Assembly (NCBI GenBank): GCA_018350325.1
Contig: JAEVLN010000027.1
Coordinates: 558,001-622,000, forward strand
DNA length: 64,000 nucleotides
Source: Globodera rostochiensis
Lineage: Eukaryota > Nematoda > Chromadorea > Rhabditida > Heteroderidae
Direction: 5' to 3'
Numbering within the stretch: the stretch's first letter is position 1; every line of letters begins with the position of its first letter. The notes under the pieces were generated by a model. The model did not search any database. It saw only the letters and a program-made list of their open reading frames with translations, and had not been told where the DNA came from. Shown one piece after another: positions 58,301 to 64,000 of the stretch. The position numbers and the translations under genes are program-made.

Positions 58301-60417
58301 GGTGGGGGGGGCAACCCTAATATAAAACTTTAAATGTTGAATAACCACTGATAGACCCGGGGGGTTTGCTCATAATTTTGATCAGACAAAAGTTGAATAA
58401 GAAAAGCTCGTTTATAAATTTGATCAGATTAAATTTGAACTGTTTTGAGTGATCAGAAATCGTGGGCCTGTTTATATAATATTGATCAAATAAAAAAACC
58501 ATTTTTAAAATTAACAGATTTTATTTGTATATATTTTTAATTTATTACCACAGCAAACGAAAGCCTTCGGCTACAATTGGACGTGTCGAAACGGTGCTGG
58601 TCCGAGGCATGTCCTTAGGTTGGTCCTGAAAAAGCAAAATGTTTTTTTGGTAAAAAAAGACGACACTGCAAAATTTTATTAAATAAAAAAAAATTTTCCA
58701 AAATGTTTTTAATTCTAAAATAATTGTAAATTCATTTGCCAGGATTTTCAATTTTGAATTAAAAAAATGTTGAAATAAATACCGAAGTGGGGGGGGGCAA
58801 AAACCCCCGACCAAAAATGCCGGGGGTTCGGGGAAGCAACCCAACCCCCGACATTTTGTTCACCTTTTCATCATTTTGGCGGGGCTCAGTGTGCCACCAA
58901 AGTGTGAGTGCGTTGAATGAAGACTCGGCCAACAAAAGGAATTTCTTATTTTCTAAAAAAAACAAAATTATTTTTTTACGCTTTTTTCTTAGCATTTTTT
59001 TTTTTCACTTTTTTCATTTTGCGGAATTTGGCCACAAAATTCGCCCAACATTCGGCCCGGACTTCCGGCGGCGGGCAGCGGCTGTTCTGACGCCAATTCG
59101 ACGGCTTCCATTGTCCGATCGTGATCAAAAATGTGTCTAAAAATGAATTTAATGAAAAGCAAATTTTATAATGAAAAGCGGGAGTTTAATATTTTTGAAT
59201 TTTTAATCATTTATTTTGGAGAAAAGTGACTCATTCGGAATCCCGGCCAAGCCTTTTTTTGGAATTGTTCCGCGGGATTGGATTAAAGTACTAGGGTCCG
59301 TTTCCAAGTACAGTACTTACTGGCATCCCAAGTACATACTTAGGAGCCCTGCATAAAAATTTAGCAAAAATTTTAGATAATTTCTTTAAGAGAAAATTTT
59401 TTTCAAATTAAAATTTTTAAAAAACAACAAAAAATTTGATGTCCGGTGAGCATAAATTATGTAGGCATATATTTTAGGTATAAATTTAGGGTTGCTGCCC
59501 CCGACTTGGGGACGGAAATTGTGTCGGGGTTCGGGGACAAAAATTAATTCCCCGACCTAAAATGTCGAGGGCTCGTGTTTCGGGGAGCAACCCTAGCCAT
59601 AAATTCAGAAAAATTCGTGAAATTTTCATTAAATATTCAATTCTTAAAAAAATCTTTGACGCTAAAAAATTGTTTTTATAAATATGTGTAAATGTTCACA
59701 GTGTGTCTTCGTGCTCGCAATGTTTCCAGCGTCCTTGAACATCGAAGTCGAGGGCCTAAAATGCACAAAATTTCAAAAAAAAAAAAAATTTTTTTTTGCA
59801 CCAAATCATTACTAACTTTAAGCCTTAGCCGGAAGCCAACCGGTACGGCCACTGTCAAAAAACAATTTCTGCTGGCGTTGTACGGCTCCGAGCCGTAGGC
59901 TGAATGTGAAATCAGAAGGCCTTGGGGGAAATTAGAATAAAAATTAAATTAAAAAATATATTTTATAAAATGAAAAATTTGCATATTATAGAGAGAATAA
60001 TTGTAAAGAAATTGAAAATTGAGAATTATTTATTTTAGAGATCGGTTCGGTCGGTTTTTTTCGCTTTTTTTGCCAAAAAGAAACCAGCCGACGAAATTTT
60101 TTGCGTTTTTGGACGTCAGAAAAACCCGACACTTTTGGTTCGGGTTTTTACCGGAAAAAAAATTATTATTTTTAAAAATTTGAGTTTTTTTTACCCGTAA
60201 GTGCACTCAGCGACCTCTTTAGGCCGGGCCGACAATTGTCCCACGGATTAATGCCATCGACATAAACTTAAAAATAGGGGGAGAGAATTTTTTATTTATT
60301 TTGTCTCATTTTACCAATTTTAGGCTCAGAGATCATCGAATTTTCTGTTGACAAAATAATTTTGCAAAAAATCAAAAGAATAAATGGCGGCAACAAATAA
60401 TAAATAAAATATGTCAT
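55331..60417 (-). CDS. CUB-LDLa type I transmembrane protein (LEV-10/NETO-like architecture)
   Basis: Exons in transcript order: 60315-60417, 60195-60266, 59817-59899, 59700-59753, 59009-59136, 58864-58952, 58549-58625, 58122-58205, 57923-58068, 57390-57508, 57251-57331, 56855-56988, 56182-56336, 55799-55867, 55645-55738, 55331-55418 (TAA). Phases agree at 14 of 15 junctions, including a GC donor after 56855. Exon 4 to 5 is out by two bases. About 525 aa: signal peptide; one CUB domain (NCRPG, YNASRNCFLTVAVPVGFRLRL, LDFDVQ, GEFCGQIPQN, SSFNALTLWW, EGFRLLW); one LDLa domain (CIPAPLACNSYADCADDEAD); transmembrane helix LALCAALVTVWLSICLGCCCC; basic stop (HFRRKHRTKKR); long Pro/His/Ser/Gln-rich cytoplasmic tail. 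In nematodes and flies this domain order is known from auxiliary proteins that cluster neurotransmitter receptors, but LEV-10 has more CUB domains. Function here is inferred from architecture only. Confidence 0.72.
55618..55642. repeat. Microsatellite (ATCA)n
   Basis: Six copies of ATCA lie just downstream (on the minus strand) of the donor of CUB-LDLa exon 15. Confidence 0.9.
59487..59598. mobile_element. Short inverted-repeat element in CUB gene intron 4
   Basis: Begins AGGGTTGCTGCCCCCGAC and ends GGGGAGCAACCCT. The interior has alternating ccccgac and gtcgggg words. Related fragments occur at 24155-24240, 52040-52095 and 58235-58318. Confidence 0.6.
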
Positions 60418-61884
60418 TTCCCTAAAATTAAAATTGAACATTTTAAACTAAAATAAAATTAAAAAGGATTAATAAATTCAATTAGGCGCGCCATAATATA
60501 CTTCAAATTAACAAAATTAAAATGCCGTAAGTAGGGATGTTCGAGACTCCAAATTTGTCAATACTCGAGAACCGAACTTGGCCCCAAAGCTCGAGACCCA
60601 AAAAATAGAAACATTTCTCAAGTCAAGACTGTAATAAATTGCTTTTTCTTCTAGCATAATTCTAATTATATTTGAATTATAATTAATATTACTAATTTCA
60701 AAAAATTCATTAAATTCAAAAAAAAAATTGGCCATAAAATTTTTTGATTTTTTTGTCTAAAAAATGACAAATTATTATCGCCTAATTAACATTCGCTTAT
60801 GGATTTGTGATGGAATAATAGATGTTTAATAATCAAAATGAATTTTGGGCAGAAAATTTTCGGGGACGACGCAAAATGCATAAATAAATCATCGCACAAA
60901 ATAAATGGACAAAAGATTTTTGTGCATCGGAAAATGGCGATAAGAAAATGTTTTTTTTGGGTGGTCGTCGGCCCCCCCCCCGCCCATTCTCTTCGGCGAT
61001 GCGTTCCAACGTTTTTGGAAAATAAAAATGGGCGGGCGCCAATCGTTTTTTTGAAATTTAAATATTAGGCAAAAATTAATTTAATTATATTTTTATGTTA
61101 ATTAATTTTTAACAAATGTTTTTTATGATTTTGTTTAATCAAATGAAATAAAAATTTGAACTTTAAATTAATTAATTCTAACCAAATTACAAATTTCAAT
61201 TTTTGCCAAAATTTTTGACCAAAAAGTGTGCAAAATTTAATTTAAAGCACTTGTTGTTTTCGAAAATTAATTTCTTGCGTAAAACTTTTGGCAACATTTG
61301 TTGCATTCAAAAAAAGGGTGTCAGTCCCCCCAATGATTTACGACGCGGCGGACGGTTCGCCAAAATTGGTGCAATAATTTACGTTTAAATGATAGGGGAC
61401 AGCAACAGCAGCCCTAACACCCCATAAAACCCCCGAAGCGCCCATAAATTTCGGTAGGGCGTCTCGCGGCGATAATGAGCCTTTTTGGCCCTGCGGCGAC
61501 GGACAAGTCCGGAAAGCTCCGCCCCCTCCCCTTTCCGGAAGACAAAAAGTGTCCCCGGAAAGCTCCGCCCTCTTCCGGAATGGGTGGAGAGAGAAACAAA
61601 AAATTGCTAATAAATGGGACATGGAAAAATGTTTTTGCATCAACAACAATTTTGGACAAATTTAGGAGAAGCGAACGAAAGTTTTTTTTTGTTTTAAAAT
61701 TTAATCATTTTTGAAGTTCATTTGAAAAAAAAAATCTTTGAAAATAATAAATAATATTTTATGGAATTTTAGTTAAAAATAAAAGAAATAATTAATGTTT
61801 TTACTTTTTAAAACCAATTTGAATTTTAATAAAAGGTCATTTAAACTCATTAACTTGGTCGATTTTCTATAATAAATAATAGAG

Positions 61885-62061
61885 ACCGGAATTTTGACAA
61901 AAGCCCGGATCATGATCAGGATTTTGGAAATGATCGGGATCGGGATTTACCAGGATTCAGGATATCCCGATCCGGATGCTTCGACCATAATACCAGGGAT
62001 TTTCCAAATCAAGAGTCTTGGAAAATCCTGTCCGAAGAGTCCGGTTCTGTCCGATCTCTAA
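61885..62061. mobile_element. hAT-like MITE (TAGAG family)
   Basis: Begins TAGAGACCGGAATTTTGAC and ends GTCCGATCTCTA. The flanks ATAAATAA and ATAAATAT match at 7 of 8. The interior is rich in gatcgggat words. Confidence 0.65.
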
Positions 62062-62367
62062 TAAATATTAATTAAAAATCGGAAATTTTCCCCCTTTTTT
62101 ACAACCCCTCCCATTTTCGCTGTAATAATCGGACCAAGTCAGCTGAATACAGCGAATATATTCCATTCATTCATTCATTCTTCTTGAGGGGGGGGGGGGG
62201 GATTGGTTGGTTGGGGGACGGGGGGGGGAAGGATCTTTCGGGGTGATGGATTAGTTGGGATAAATGAGGGGGCATAATCGATTGTCGAGAAGGGCGCAGC
62301 GCTGGAGGGGATATGGCCATTTTTCAGAAAATCAAAAAGCTCAAAAATAATTTTCATAGTTTAGCAA

Positions 62368-62530
62368 GTAATGCCTAAGGGCATCACTTTTGACAAAATT
62401 GGCAAAGACGCCGAAAGGCATCAGTTTTTAAATTTGGCAAAACGCTTAAGGCATAAATGTTCATAATTTGGCAAAAAATCCTAAAGGCATCGATTGACAA
62501 AAACGTCTAAGGACATCAATTTTCATAATT
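62368..62530. repeat. Degenerate tandem repeat, about 38-40 bp
   Basis: Four to five diverged copies of tttggcaaaaacgcctaaggcatcaattttcataa. There is no coding potential. Confidence 0.6.
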
Positions 62531-64000
62531 TATTGGACTACAACAATTGAAAAAGTTTGAAAAATATAAAAAAAAACATTTTAAAAATCTCAAATTTTTT
62601 CGTATCAAATTAATTTATTTAAAGTGCATTATCCCTATAAATTTGTTAACAATCAAATTTTTTACCCAAATATAAAACTAATATTTTTAAGCGCTATGAA
62701 AAAAGGGAAAAGCCTCATAAAAGAAAATAAACATGTTTTAACTTCATAAATAGGAAAACAAATTTTTTAATTTAATTTTTATAATTCGGGAAAATCCAAA
62801 ATTTTTAGTTAAAATAGTAAAATGCAAAAAAAATCCAATCGTCCGCTTTTTGAATTTACAGATTTTTTCTCGTATTTAAGGCTTTTTAAAGTGATTTTTT
62901 TTGTACACGACATAATAAAAATTTACATTTTCAACTAATCTCGACAAGCGATGGGAATTGACAGCCCTTGGGGCCGGGGAAAAGCGACTTTTGAGCGATT
63001 AATCCTTCGCCCGCGGGCAAATCCCCTTGGGGGCCAAAAATTTTTGGGGTTGTCTCAGCACGGCAACGGAGCCCGGCGGGAAGATTATTTATGGACCTCC
63101 ATTCATTATACTGGGGGAGGCTGGGCCTGAAACTTTTTTTTTGGCAAACCCGGTTTGGCCAACTCAGGCCCCGTCGGGTTCATAAACGGCGAAAATGGCA
63201 CCCGCAATTTTGGAAAGGCGCCATCGCGAAAGTGCCGCTCCTGAAGTTTGCGTGACTTTTCTTGGTCCTGGAAAAAATCCCAGCGGGGCCAGCCGAGTCC
63301 CGCCAGCTCAGGCCGGGTATCAAACCCAGTTCGGCCAACTCAGACCCGGGCTGGGTCTGGACTCTCGTCTAATGCTTTCCGGTTTAAATAGAAACATTTT
63401 TTCTCACAATCATTGGAATTTCATTTCGATTGCCCGGGGGAGGGGGAGGACTGGACTGAATTTGCCGGTTCCAATGTGCTAAAATGTCAAGAAGGGGCGG
63501 CGATGCAATGTTTTGTCCCCGGAGGGGCTGCTGTCCTGTCTGTCCTGTTTGCTAAAGCCAACCAACCCCAACAAATCCTCGGGATGATGGATTGATGGAG
63601 AGCGCCCACTCGGCCAAACGATGACCCCTTCGGGGCCAACTTTTTGCCTAAGCGCAGGGGGCAAGAAATATTGAACCGATAATCGCCCCCCGCCTTTTGC
63701 GAAACAAAATTTATGAGTACGAAAAGGTGTGGGTGGTTGCTAATGAGAGTTAATGAGGAGAGAAAATTAGTGGACAATTTTATGGATTCTTTAAAATTTT
63801 TTAAAAATTTAAAAAATTCTAAAACAAACACAAAAACCTTCCAGAAATGAAATTTATGGTAAAAAATAAATAAATTGCGCAAAATTATAGGGCTGAATTT
63901 ATTGATAAGAGGCAAAAAAACTTTTTGGTTCAATTTCGATAATAAAAATTTTCTAAAAATGAATAATTCATCAGAACTCGAAATTCGTGGGAAATGTAAA

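Larger units (their letters stand above)
60418..64000. other. Upstream and intergenic DNA of the CUB-LDLa gene; no gene recognised
   Basis: Contains a gttcgagactc-type repeat at 60534-60620, two GC-rich blocks (60965-61030 and 61330-61600) with open frames on both strands but no splice logic, and a MITE at 61884-62058. A tandem repeat lies at 62368-62530 and a GC-rich stretch at 62950-63670 with ggccaactcaggcc repeats and CCCC/GGGG palindromes. The promoter of the CUB-LDLa gene must lie in the first part. Confidence 0.45.

Overview
This is nuclear DNA of a eukaryote, almost certainly a nematode. It is AT-rich, with small exons, short introns ending in TTTTCAG or TTTTAG, and many small inverted-repeat transposons. 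The gene content (a nematode-style TSP1 cysteine module, SLC7 transporter, UDP-glycosyltransferase, CUB-LDLa receptor, ribosomal protein eL6) fits. Small predicted secreted proteins and two GC-AG introns make a plant-parasitic tylenchid, perhaps a cyst nematode, my best guess. The species is not identifiable from sequence alone.

Layout. 1-15.4 kb: one very large gene (+) is reconstructed from five exons with matching splice phases. It encodes an acidic disordered region, about 3.4 thousand codons of Glu/Lys/Ser/Pro tandem repeats, and a C-terminal thrombospondin type-1 module. About 0.77 kb of the repeat tract (6.80-7.57 kb) is corrupted by small deletions. 15.4-25.2 kb: gene-poor, transposon-rich DNA. 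25.2-30.7 kb: an 18-exon SLC7 light-chain amino-acid transporter (+), with a 29-bp minisatellite in one intron. 32.7-45.1 kb: two near-identical copies of a secreted Cys-rich, two-EF-hand protein flank three more predicted secreted or membrane proteins (35.2, 37.8 and 39.9 kb), all +. 45.5-45.9 kb: a doubtful small gene (-). 46.2-50.4 kb: a UDP-glycosyltransferase (-). 52.2-54.4 kb: ribosomal protein eL6 (+) with a GC-AG intron. 55.3-60.4 kb: a 16-exon type I membrane protein (-) with one CUB domain, one LDLa domain, a transmembrane helix and a Pro/Ser/Gln-rich tail. 60.4-64 kb: no gene recognised.

The genes do not form a pathway. The striking themes are secretion and extracellular architecture, and dense non-autonomous transposons inside introns, including a hAT-like MITE family with perfect 8-bp target-site duplications. 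Exon models were joined by eye from splice motifs, phase and domain logic. No transcript or database evidence was available.
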